The position numbers and the translations under genes were made by a program. From a virus: a DNA stretch of 27,720 bases. This document shows positions 1-7,007 of the stretch, one piece after another. The notes under the pieces are model-generated. The model searched no databases and was not told where the DNA came from. It saw only the letters and a list, made by a program, of their open reading frames with translations. The stretch is from positions 1-27,720 of the IMG/VR virus record IMGVR_UViG_3300036780_000034; one strand, 5' to 3'. The number at the start of each line of letters is the position of its first letter. Position 1 is the stretch's first letter.

Positions 1-1
1 G

Positions 2-1135
2 CGGAATGCCGACGAGGTGATCGCACGGGCCAAGGAAGCCGGCTTTACCAGCACGCTCGAACCCGACGACATGCACGTCACCATCGCGTTCAGCCGCGCG
101 CCGCTGGATTGGGACAAGGTCGGCGATCACTTTGACGAGATTGAATGCAGCTCGGGCCAGCGTTCGGTCGAACAGCTCGGGGACAAGGGCGCGGTTGTGC
201 TCAAATTTGAGAGCACCGAACTCGCGCAGCGATGGCAGCAGATTTGCGATGCCGGCGCCTCCTGGGATCACGACAGCTATCAGCCGCATGTGACCCTGAG
301 CTACGAGGGCGCACCGCCTGATCTGGACGCCATTGAGCCGTGGCGAGGTTCGCTCGTCTTCGGCCCGGAAGTGTTCGATGAAGTCGACGACGACTGGGCC
401 GACGGCATCAAGGAGCAAGCCTCCGCTTCCGTCGATCTCACCAAGGCGCCAGACGATGGCCGGCCGATCTCAGCGCAGGACGCCGCAGCGGCTCACGAGG
501 CGGCGCGTCGGCAAGCCGAGGCTTTGCTTGCCGCAATCGATCTCGGCGACTGGTCGGATCTCGAGGGGATACTCGCGAGCGCCTTGGTTGAGGCCTACGC
601 CGACGCCTATTGGCGCGGGCTTGGCGCCGTTGCGGTCAGCGCCGGAATGCCGGCTGACGACGATGAAACAGTCCGGTTCGGGGTTTCGCTCGACCAGGTC
701 GAGCCGCGCGCGGTCGCCTGGGCCAAGGCGCACGCCGCCGAGCAGGTGACCGGGATCGAGGACCGCACCCGCGGGATGATCCGCAATACCGTCGCCCAGT
801 CGATCGAGGAAGGCTGGGGTGCGGTCAAGCTCGGCGACGAGCTCGCCGCGAGCCAGGGCTTTTCCAAGGCGCGCGCGGGACTGATCGGCAGAACGGAGAC
901 GGTGGAAACCTACAACCGGGGCAACCTTGCCGCTTACGAAGACAGCGGCGTCGCGACCGGCAAAGAGTGGGTCACTTCGGGCAATCCGAACGTCTGCCAG
1001 ATTTGTCTCGACAATGAAGCGCAAGGGCCGATTGCTCTCGAAGAGGATTTTCTATCGGGCGATCCATGCCCTGCAAGTCATCCCGATTGCGATTGCATTG
1101 TCACCGCCGTGACGACGCCACCGGACGAGTGGTAA
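2..1135 (+). CDS. 2H phosphoesterase-MuF minor head fusion protein (5' partial)
   Basis: The frame is open to the left edge, so the N-terminus is missing; an internal GTG at 17 is unlikely to be the true start. The first third carries two HxT motifs, HVT at 74-82 and HVT at 287-295. This spacing is the signature of the 2H phosphoesterase superfamily (LigT/CPD-like; the anti-CBASS protein Acb1 also belongs to it). The last third is a phage head morphogenesis (SPP1 gp7 / Mu gpF) domain: a GRTETVETYNRG-like helix, then VCQIC, and a terminal HPDCDC motif (nt 1079-1096). MuF proteins are minor capsid components next to the portal, which matches the protease and capsid genes downstream. The middle is alanine-rich and helical. 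The 2H domain could cleave 2',3'- or 3',5'-cyclic nucleotides or RNA ends; substrate unknown. The domain calls are strong; any anti-defence role is inference. Confidence 0.85.
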   Translation, partial: RNADEVIARAKEAGFTSTLEPDDMHVTIAFSRAPLDWDKVGDHFDEIECSSGQRSVEQLGDKGAVVLKFESTELAQRWQQICDAGASWDHDSYQPHVTLSYEGAPPDLDAIEPWRGSLVFGPEVFDEVDDDWADGIKEQASASVDLTKAPDDGRPISAQDAAAAHEAARRQAEALLAAIDLGDWSDLEGILASALVEAYADAYWRGLGAVAVSAGMPADDDETVRFGVSLDQVEPRAVAWAKAHAAEQVTGIEDRTRGMIRNTVAQSIEEGWGAVKLGDELAASQGFSKARAGLIGRTETVETYNRGNLAAYEDSGVATGKEWVTSGNPNVCQICLDNEAQGPIALEEDFLSGDPCPASHPDCDCIVTAVTTPPDEW

Positions 1136-1164
1136 TCCCTACTTTACAACTGAGGCGACATCAG

Positions 1165-1389
1165 ATGGCAGTGCGTTCTATGATGCGATTGGTTGCTGTC
1201 ACCCATCATGAAGGTGGCGGCAAGACGCTGAAGTTCGAGGCCCGTTACGACAGCACGGATACCGAGCATCAGCGTTTCACCCAGGCGACCCCGTGGGGCA
1301 CGATCGAAATGCAGATCGACAACCCCGCGGCACTGGAACAGTTCGAGATCGGCAAACAGTATTACGCTGATTTCTCACCAGTCGGGTAA
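1165..1389 (+). CDS. Conserved small phage protein, 74 aa
   Basis: ATG at 1165 is preceded by GAGG at 1152-1155, about 9 nt upstream, so it is preferred to the upstream in-frame start at 1066, which overlaps the previous gene. The product is acidic and probably beta-rich. It begins MAVRSMMRLVAV and ends with a motif around EQFEIGKQYYADFSPVG. I recognise this style of C-terminus from small proteins in phage structural cassettes but cannot assign a function. There are no Cys pairs, membrane segments or signal peptide. Its place between the minor head protein and the DNA-binding gene suggests expression with the head genes. Confidence 0.7.
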   Translation: MAVRSMMRLVAVTHHEGGGKTLKFEARYDSTDTEHQRFTQATPWGTIEMQIDNPAALEQFEIGKQYYADFSPVG

Positions 1390-1409
1390 CCGGCCGCCGC
1401 ATTTATTTG

Positions 1410-1457
1410 TTGACAGCATCGCGCAACAGCGCGACACGCAGGCGGTGTACAACCGCC
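1410..1457 (+). promoter_or_regulatory. Candidate promoter/operator upstream of the DNA-binding gene
   Basis: The 86-nt gap before the gene at 1476 contains a perfect TTGACA (1410-1415), matching a sigma70 -35 box, but no good -10 box 17 nt downstream (GACACG is there). Two inverted repeats follow: CGCGC-aaca-GCGCG (1420-1433) and GGCGGT-gtaca-ACCGCC (1441-1457). The second ends 18 nt before the ATG. The arrangement could be an operator for the downstream DNA-binding protein or simple mRNA structure. The sequence is visible; the function is inferred. Confidence 0.35.
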
Positions 1458-1475
1458 ACTGAGGCATGTTCCGCA

Positions 1476-1994
1476 ATGACACCGAGGGAATACGTCGCCC
1501 AGGAGTATGCGCGCATTATCGGCCGTCTCGACGAGATCCGCCCCGAGTTCGAATCTCTGCAGGCTCAATTGGTCGAGATGGAAGCAACGCAGTGCGTTCT
1601 CGACCGCTTTGCCGAAGCCAACAAGACATCCCGAAGCGCGCCGCAAGCTACCGCAACGGAGGGACAGTCGAAGGGCCGGGGCCGACCGCAAGGATCGCGC
1701 AATCGCGTCGCTGCGGCACCTGCCCCCGAAGCCGGAAAACCGCCGCTCGGGGAAGCCATCTTGCGCGTCGTCAGGGCGCACGAGGCCGGGGCAACACCGC
1801 AGTCGATCGCAACCGGACTGCTCGGCGTCGGCATGCAAGCGCGGCCAAACCACATTGGCATTGCATTGTCGCGGCACGCGAAGGCCGGCCGCCTCGTCGA
1901 GAAGGACGGCCTCTGGTACGACCCTGATTTGATCCACCCGGCCCCAAAAGCTGCGGCCGCAAACACCAAGCGCGAAGACCGCCCTGCGGCCTGA
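1476..1994 (+). CDS. Putative DNA-binding protein (AT-hook-like plus C-terminal winged-helix-like region)
   Basis: ATG 1476 is chosen over the in-frame TTG at 1407 because TGAGG lies 12 nt upstream and the extra N-terminus would cross the inverted repeats. The 172-aa product starts with a helical, probably coiled-coil segment (EYVAQEYARIIGRLDEI...). It then has a basic GRGRPQGSRNR stretch (nt 1677-1709) resembling an AT-hook core. A C-terminal region of about 65 residues reads like a winged helix: a helix with RVVRAHEAG, a helix with QSIATGLLG, a helix with IGIALSRHAKAG, and a wing RLVEKDGLWY. The tail is Lys/Ala-rich. This layout suggests a phage DNA-binding or regulatory protein made with the head genes. 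I cannot name a family. A terminator follows 45 nt after its stop. Confidence 0.65.
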   Translation: MTPREYVAQEYARIIGRLDEIRPEFESLQAQLVEMEATQCVLDRFAEANKTSRSAPQATATEGQSKGRGRPQGSRNRVAAAPAPEAGKPPLGEAILRVVRAHEAGATPQSIATGLLGVGMQARPNHIGIALSRHAKAGRLVEKDGLWYDPDLIHPAPKAAAANTKREDRPAA

Positions 1995-2039
1995 TCTGAT
2001 CTAAACCTCCGACCTCATCCCCTCGCGGGATGGGCAAAG

Positions 2040-2065
2040 CGGCCAGCTACATGCTGGCCGTTTTT
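2040..2065 (+). terminator. Intrinsic terminator
   Basis: An 8-bp perfect stem, CGGCCAGC (2040-2047) with GCTGGCCG (2053-2060), encloses a 5-nt loop and is followed directly by TTTTT (2061-2065). It sits 45 nt after the stop of the DNA-binding gene and 47 nt before the next coding frame. Confidence 0.8.
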
Positions 2066-2112
2066 GTTATCTCGACCAATACCCGTTTCTCCCATCCCAA
2101 GAGGGTTGACCG

Positions 2113-2709
2113 ACGAAAGCCATTCTGCGGGCGGCTGGCCTTTGTGCTGCCCTGACCGTCCTCGCGCCGTTGTCGGCCCACGCGCTGACCTATCAATGCG
2201 CGCCCAATCAGGTGATCGCCGCTGGCGCTTATCCGACGGGTGGCCCGTACACCGCGGCGTCCGACGGCATCGTGACCGGCGTCTCGGCAAATGATGTCCA
2301 TGCGCTCGACGCCTCCGGCTGCGCAAAAGTCGGCGTCGCGGGCCCGACGCTGATCGGGCGGCTGATCGGCGCGAACATGAATGCAACGACCGACCAGCCG
2401 ATTCCGATGTTTCTCGCGGCCGGGACCTCGTACACGCCAATCGCGCTGATCACGCGGAATTGCAGCGTCTCTCTGACGACCGTTCAGGGCGGCGTCTATT
2501 CGGCGGCCAGCAAATCCGGCTTGGTGATCGGCGCCACCACCACGCCGTTCACCGGATGTACCGGGACGGGGTTGACCAGCAATGTGTTCCCGACGGTCAC
2601 CACGCAGGCAGCGGCGGTCAATCCATCGACGGCGTTCCTGTCGCTGACAACCGCGCAAGGCGCCGCGGCAACGGCAGACATATACTTGTATGGGTATGTC
2701 TATCCATAA
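2113..2709 (+). CDS. Exported phage protein with atypical start codon
   Basis: The frame is open from the stop at 2107 to 2709. It has no ATG, GTG or TTG before TTG 2170, which lies inside the coding sequence of a clear signal peptide. Reading from ACG 2113 gives K-A-I-L-R, then a hydrophobic core, then an AHA cleavage site just before LTYQC. AAGAGGG (2099-2105) is about 8 nt upstream of ACG 2113, ideal for a start there. The mature part has two beta-rich segments: one with DVHALDASGC, one ending with SLTTAQGAAATADIYLYGYVYP. The latter ending is familiar from small proteins near phage capsid genes. Function unknown; a surface or decoration role is possible. The start could be a real near-cognate ACG, a mutated ATG in a decaying gene, or a sequence error. 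If only TTG 2170 were used, the product would be 179 aa without a complete signal peptide. Confidence 0.65.
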   Translation, partial: TKAILRAAGLCAALTVLAPLSAHALTYQCAPNQVIAAGAYPTGGPYTAASDGIVTGVSANDVHALDASGCAKVGVAGPTLIGRLIGANMNATTDQPIPMFLAAGTSYTPIALITRNCSVSLTTVQGGVYSAASKSGLVIGATTTPFTGCTGTGLTSNVFPTVTTQAAAVNPSTAFLSLTTAQGAAATADIYLYGYVYP

Positions 2710-2744
2710 AGGAACGGCCTGACGATCTGGCGGCGGCGGAGTGA

Positions 2745-5186
2745 ATGATGATGAAGTTCTTTGTCCCGATCGCCAAGGTCGATGCCGAGCGCCGGGAAGT
2801 CTGGGGCTACGCCTCGACCGAGGCGCGCGACGACCAGGGCGAGGTCATCAAGCGCGACGCCCTCCAGGCCGCCTTGGGCGACTACATGCAATTCGCCAAT
2901 ATCCGCGAAATGCACCAGCTCTCGGCGGTCGGCACAGCCAAAGAAGCCGCAGTCGATGACAAGGGCCTTTATGTCGGGGCAAAGATCGTCGACCCGCTCG
3001 CTTGGGAGAAAGTCGTCGAGGGCGTCTACAAGGGCTATTCGATCGGTGGCCGTGTGACGCAGCGTGACCCGCATGACTACAAGACGATTACCGGGCTGGT
3101 GCTGAACGAGATCTCATTGGTCGATCGCCCGGCCAATCCCGAGGCTGTGTTCGACTATTGGAAGGCGGCCGGCACTGGCCCCGCCGGGGAGCTCGCGGAG
3201 AAAAGCATGTCCGATCCCTTCAACGCGCCGTTTCAAATCTGGGCCTGCGGCGACCCGGCGCATCGCCACATCGCCAAGGCGGACGCGATCAAATGCGTCG
3301 AGAGTGCTGCCGCGAAGGCCGCAGGCGCGACCGCGGCGGAAGCAGCGGCGGCAGTTGCAGCCCCGGTCCTCGACGCGCTCGCTAAGGCCGAGGCAGCTGC
3401 GGTCGCGGCCAAGGGCGGCGATGACCCGGGCGACGGCAAGAAGCCCTATGGCAACGTCGAATACGCGGACCCTGGGCTGCAGTCGGATGGCAAAAAGCGC
3501 TACCCGATCGACAGCGAGAAGCACATCCGCGCCGCCTGGAATTACATCAACAAGCCGAAGAACGCGAAGAAGTATTCGGCCGCGGACCTCGACAAGGTAA
3601 AGGCCAAGATCGTCGCGGCGTGGAAGGCGAAGATCGACAAGGACGGACCGCCCTCCGCCGACGACAAGGAAAAGGCCGCGGGAAGCGGCATGCTGAAGGC
3701 GCTCTGGGATGTCGGCCATGTCGCGCACATCATCCTCGACCTCGATTGGCTCCAGGGGGCGCTTGAAGTCGAAGCCGCGATGGAGGGGGACGAGTCGCCC
3801 CAGCCGGCGCGGCTGCAGGCGATTGTCGGCGAGCTCTGCGGCTTTCTGAACGCGCTTGTCGCCGAGGAAACCGCGGAGGTGCTCGAGGACACCGAAGTGT
3901 CGCCGGGTGCGATGGCAATGGCGCCGATGGCGATGGCCTCCCATGCGCCCTTCGGCAAGGGGCTGATGGCGGCGCTCGACGGCCTGATCGCAGCCTCCGC
4001 GCAATCGGCCGGGGCAGCCTCGCAAGACGGCGTCGCCGCCAAGGCGCGAGCCGACGCTGAGCGCTACCAGAAATTCAAGGCCGATTTGGCGGAAGCGATG
4101 GTCGCCAGCAGCGGGGCGCTGGGCAAGGCTGGTGCCAAGCACTCGGCCCACGATCAGGCATTGCTCGATCTCGGCTATCACGCCTGCGCCAAATGCGCCG
4201 GGATGGACGGGCTCGGCGAGGCCGCCAAAGGCCACATGGACGAGGCGGCGAAATGCTTCAAAGCAGCCGGGGCCGGTGAAGCCGCCGCAGTCGACGCGGC
4301 CGCGATGCATTCGGGAACGACCGACAGCGAGGCCGGGGTCAAGTCCGGCGACGGCAATACCGCCGTGCCGCAGTCGCATCCGCCCGCCCCCGAATATCAC
4401 GGGCAGAACGCGACGGTCGACACCCGCGACAACCCGGAGAGCAAGCCGCCGATGGTCGACCCGGCCGGGACCGGTGCCGGATCGCACATCGACCAGGTGA
4501 AGGCGGCGCTTTTCGCCGGCATCGACGCCATCCTCAAGCGCAACGGCGGCCATCAGGCGCTGATGGATGCAGCGCACGATTGCTGCGCCAAGGTCAGCGG
4601 CGGGATGACCTGCGGCTCAGCCGAAAAGGCGGGTGCCCGGCATTCGGCCGAGACGATGAGCCACCTCCACAAGGCGCACGAGCACCTGATGATGGCGGGC
4701 GCCACCTGCGACAAGGCCGCGAACGCGGTTCCCGGCGGCACGCCAAACGCCAAGGGCGAAACCGAGGGCCAGGGCACTGAATTCGAGGCCGGCAAGGCCG
4801 CCGGCACGGCGGATTTGACGAAAGTCGCGGCCGAGCGGGATGCGCTCGCCAAAGCGATCAACGACATGGCGCCGCGGATCGATGCCTTGATCAAGCAGGG
4901 CGACGCCGATCGCGCCGAGCGTGATCAGCTCAAAAAGCGGGTCGAGGAGATCGAAAAGCAGCCGCTGCCGCCCAAGACCGTCATCAGCGAAGAGGCCCTC
5001 GCCGAACTCGGGTTGCGCGCCATCGCCAAGGGCGGCACGGCCAAGACGGCCGACGCGGAGATTTCCGACGATGACCTTGCAAAGGCTTGGGCCAACAAGA
5101 CCGAGGAAGAGCGGAGCCTCTTTCTGATCAAAGCCGCCCAAAGACGCCCGATGGCGGTTCCCGGATCGGGGACGCGCCTTTCGTAA
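2745..5186 (+). CDS. Prohead protease (XkdF-like) / scaffold fusion protein
   Basis: Three consecutive ATGs (2745, 2748, 2751) follow GGAG at 2738-2741; spacing favours the second or third. Residues 1-140 resemble XkdF-like/prohead serine proteases (WGYAST, MHQLS, GYSIGG, LNEISLVDRPANPEA), with His57 and Ser99 as the likely catalytic pair. Residues 234-290 form a DUF6582-like module (PYGNVEYADPG, KKRYPIDSEKHIRAAWNYIN). Alanine-rich helices follow, with two similar His/Cys-containing segments near residues 465-500 (AKHSAHD...HACAKC) and 630-660 (ARHSAET...HEHLMMAGATC). A coiled coil near 694-740 and an acidic C-terminus complete it. Protease plus long helical tail directly before the capsid gene fits a maturation protease fused to a scaffold that is cleaved away during head assembly. 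The protease assignment is good; the roles of the repeats are unknown. Confidence 0.82.
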   Translation: MMMKFFVPIAKVDAERREVWGYASTEARDDQGEVIKRDALQAALGDYMQFANIREMHQLSAVGTAKEAAVDDKGLYVGAKIVDPLAWEKVVEGVYKGYSIGGRVTQRDPHDYKTITGLVLNEISLVDRPANPEAVFDYWKAAGTGPAGELAEKSMSDPFNAPFQIWACGDPAHRHIAKADAIKCVESAAAKAAGATAAEAAAAVAAPVLDALAKAEAAAVAAKGGDDPGDGKKPYGNVEYADPGLQSDGKKRYPIDSEKHIRAAWNYINKPKNAKKYSAADLDKVKAKIVAAWKAKIDKDGPPSADDKEKAAGSGMLKALWDVGHVAHIILDLDWLQGALEVEAAMEGDESPQPARLQAIVGELCGFLNALVAEETAEVLEDTEVSPGAMAMAPMAMASHAPFGKGLMAALDGLIAASAQSAGAASQDGVAAKARADAERYQKFKADLAEAMVASSGALGKAGAKHSAHDQALLDLGYHACAKCAGMDGLGEAAKGHMDEAAKCFKAAGAGEAAAVDAAAMHSGTTDSEAGVKSGDGNTAVPQSHPPAPEYHGQNATVDTRDNPESKPPMVDPAGTGAGSHIDQVKAALFAGIDAILKRNGGHQALMDAAHDCCAKVSGGMTCGSAEKAGARHSAETMSHLHKAHEHLMMAGATCDKAANAVPGGTPNAKGETEGQGTEFEAGKAAGTADLTKVAAERDALAKAINDMAPRIDALIKQGDADRAERDQLKKRVEEIEKQPLPPKTVISEEALAELGLRAIAKGGTAKTADAEISDDDLAKAWANKTEEERSLFLIKAAQRRPMAVPGSGTRLS

Positions 5187-5211
5187 TTCGGCCGGATCAG
5201 CGCCGTAACCG

Positions 5212-5235
5212 ACCCGCCCTCCGGCGGGTTTTTTT
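5212..5235 (+). terminator. Intrinsic terminator between scaffold and capsid genes
   Basis: Stem ACCCGCC (5212-5218) pairs with GGCGGGT (5223-5229) around a 4-nt loop. The T-run from 5229 to 5235 has seven Ts. Only 30 nt separate it from the capsid ATG, so a promoter could hardly fit after it; it may act as a leaky attenuator or as the structured 5' end of processed capsid mRNA. Confidence 0.8.
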
Positions 5236-5265
5236 GTTGCCCCCCTATCGGGAGGAGCCTCGAAC

Positions 5266-6783
5266 ATGAATTCCACAACCTACGACTCGCTGGAGCTGCT
5301 CAAGCGCGCTCTGGCGGCCCCCAACGACACCCTCGCCAAGTCGATTTCGACCGCGACGGGGCTGATCGCCTACGATTTGCAGGCGCCGGCGAAAAACCTC
5401 TATCCCTTTGTCACCCCCATCCGGAACGTCATGCCGCGGATCGGCGGCGGCACCGGCACCGCAACCAACTGGCGCCAGGTCAACGCGATCATCGGGTCGG
5501 GCTTTGACGCGATGGGGTGGGTCCCGGAAGGCCAGCGCTCCGGGCAAATGAGCTATTCGACCTCGAACAAATCGGCAAGCTTCGTCACCCTCGGCGAGGA
5601 AGACGCCGCGACCTTCGAAGCGATCGCCGCCGGCCGCGAATTCGAAGACATCCAGGCACGGATGACCTTTCGTCTCCTCCAAAAGATGATGTTGAAGGAA
5701 GAGATGGCGATCCTCGCCGGCAACGCCTCCCTAGCGCTCGGCACGCCGGCCGTCCCGGCCGCCTCAGCGGTCGCCAATACCGGCTCGACGCTCGCCACCG
5801 CCACCTATTACGTCAAGGTCGTGGCCCTGACCCTCGAGGGCTATCAGAACTCGAGCGTCATGGGCGGCGTCGCGACCACCAAGAACATCCTCGGCGTCGA
5901 CGGCAAGACCTTCACCCTGTCGGGCGGCTCTTCGAACCTCAGCGCCGAGAGCTCGGGCATCAGCATCACGTCCGGCACCAACATGCTGGCCGCGGCCGTC
6001 ACTGCGATCCAGGGTGCGGTTGCGTATGCTTGGTATATCGGCGCCGCGTCCGGGGCCGAGACCCTGCAGCAGATCACAACGATCAACAGCATGACCCAGT
6101 CGGTTCCGCTGATGACCGGAACCCAAGCCGCGACCGCGGTCACCGGCGACAACTCGCGCAACGCGAGCTACGCCTATGACGGGCTGCTGACGACGGCGCT
6201 CAATTCGGCCAATAACGCCTATGTCAACAGCCTGCCGACCGGAACCGCCGGGACCGGCACGGTTCTGACCTCGTCCGGCCGCGGCTCGGTCAATGAAATC
6301 GACACGATGTTCCAGACGATGTGGAACAGTTTTGAACTGTCGCCGACCGTCCTCTACGTCAATGCCCAGGAACTGAAGAACATCACCGCCAAGGTGCTGA
6401 ACGGCTCCTCCGCTCCGCTGCTGCGCTACAATGCGTCAGCCGACGGCAGCGGCGAATACGGGATTGCGGCGTCGGGATCGGTCGATTTCTACTACAACCC
6501 GTACAATACCTCGAACGGCACGCAGACTGGTGTCCGCATCCCGATCAAGATCCACCCGCGCGTTCCGCCGGGCACGATCATCGGCTGGGCGGAAAACCTG
6601 CCGGTCCAGTACCAGTCGAACGAAGTCCCCAATGTCGCCGAAGTCAAGGTGCGGCAGGACTATTACCAGATCGACTGGCCGATCACGACCCGCCAGCGCC
6701 AGGTCGGCGTCTATGCCGAAGAGGTGCTGGCCGTCTATGCGCCCTTTGCGATGGGGGTGATCACCAACATCGCGAACGGCTGA
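5266..6783 (+). CDS. Major capsid protein with inserted Ig-like domain
   Basis: ATG 5266 has a strong GGGAGGAG ribosome site about 8 nt upstream. The 505-aa product has the features of an HK97-fold capsid protein: an N-terminal helix, then NLYPFVTPIRNVMPR, a GWVPEGQRSG segment, a long helix with EDIQARMTFRLLQKMMLKEEMAILAGN, and late strands with IHPRVPPGTIIGWAENL and a conserved DYYQIDWPITTRQRQVGVYAEEV end. Residues about 165-285 break the fold with a Thr/Ser/Ala-rich beta region (ATYYVKVVALTLEGYQ...AYAWYIGAASG) that reads like a fibronectin/Ig-type insertion, probably surface exposed. It follows the protease/scaffold gene, as expected. The double stop TGATAA ends the gene. Confidence 0.88.
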   Translation: MNSTTYDSLELLKRALAAPNDTLAKSISTATGLIAYDLQAPAKNLYPFVTPIRNVMPRIGGGTGTATNWRQVNAIIGSGFDAMGWVPEGQRSGQMSYSTSNKSASFVTLGEEDAATFEAIAAGREFEDIQARMTFRLLQKMMLKEEMAILAGNASLALGTPAVPAASAVANTGSTLATATYYVKVVALTLEGYQNSSVMGGVATTKNILGVDGKTFTLSGGSSNLSAESSGISITSGTNMLAAAVTAIQGAVAYAWYIGAASGAETLQQITTINSMTQSVPLMTGTQAATAVTGDNSRNASYAYDGLLTTALNSANNAYVNSLPTGTAGTGTVLTSSGRGSVNEIDTMFQTMWNSFELSPTVLYVNAQELKNITAKVLNGSSAPLLRYNASADGSGEYGIAASGSVDFYYNPYNTSNGTQTGVRIPIKIHPRVPPGTIIGWAENLPVQYQSNEVPNVAEVKVRQDYYQIDWPITTRQRQVGVYAEEVLAVYAPFAMGVITNIANG

Positions 6784-6784
6784 T

Positions 6785-6818
6785 AAAAACCGGGCCGCTT
6801 TGTAAAGGCCGCGGCCCG
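6785..6818 (-). terminator. Stem-loop after the capsid gene; would act as a terminator only on the minus strand
   Basis: CGGGCCGC (6791-6798) pairs perfectly with GCGGCCCG (6811-6818) around a 12-nt loop. On the + strand no T-run follows. On the minus strand the stem is followed after one base by five Ts (complement of AAAAA 6785-6789). It could stop antisense transcripts or simply protect the capsid mRNA 3' end. The structure is seen; direction and role are inferred. Confidence 0.45.
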
Positions 6819-6873
6819 CAGATTGTAAAGGGCTACCAGCGGCCGGCTCAGAGATGGGCCGCCCGCTATTCCC

Positions 6874-6886
6874 TGTCTCAGAGACA
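6874..6886. repeat. 13-nt palindrome before the small membrane protein gene
   Basis: TGTCTC-A-GAGACA forms an odd palindrome ending inside the AAAGGA ribosome site (6886-6891) of the gene at 6902. It could be a protein-binding site; it is too tight for an RNA hairpin without losing pairs in the loop. Confidence 0.3.
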
Positions 6887-6901
6887 AAGGAACTGCACCT
6901 G

Positions 6902-6997
6902 ATGGGCGTACCCTTTTGGGCGCTGCTCGCGATTGTGGGACTGGCCGCGGTTTTCTTTGTTGGCCACCTACTGTTCGCGGGTTCCTATCTGAGCTGA
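6902..6997 (+). CDS. Small single-span membrane protein, 31 aa
   Basis: ATG 6902 is preceded by AAAGGA (6886-6891) at a 10-nt spacing. The product MGVPFWALLAIVGLAAVFFV plus a short GHLLFAGSYLS tail is almost entirely one hydrophobic helix, with no Lys or Arg. It lies in the 224-nt gap between the capsid gene and the next gene, whose ATG is 10 nt after its stop. Function unknown. Single-span miniproteins in phages include holin-like and superinfection-exclusion peptides, but nothing here chooses between them. Its good ribosome site and clean hydrophobic profile make chance less likely. Confidence 0.6.
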   Translation: MGVPFWALLAIVGLAAVFFVGHLLFAGSYLS

Positions 6998-7007
6998 TCG
7001 GCAGCCT

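Noticed and set aside
3114-4577. 487-codon open frame on the minus strand opposite the protease/scaffold gene
   Set aside because: It mirrors the GC-rich codon pattern of the + strand gene, is Arg/Gly/His-rich without recognisable domains, and the + strand frame has clear protease and scaffold features.
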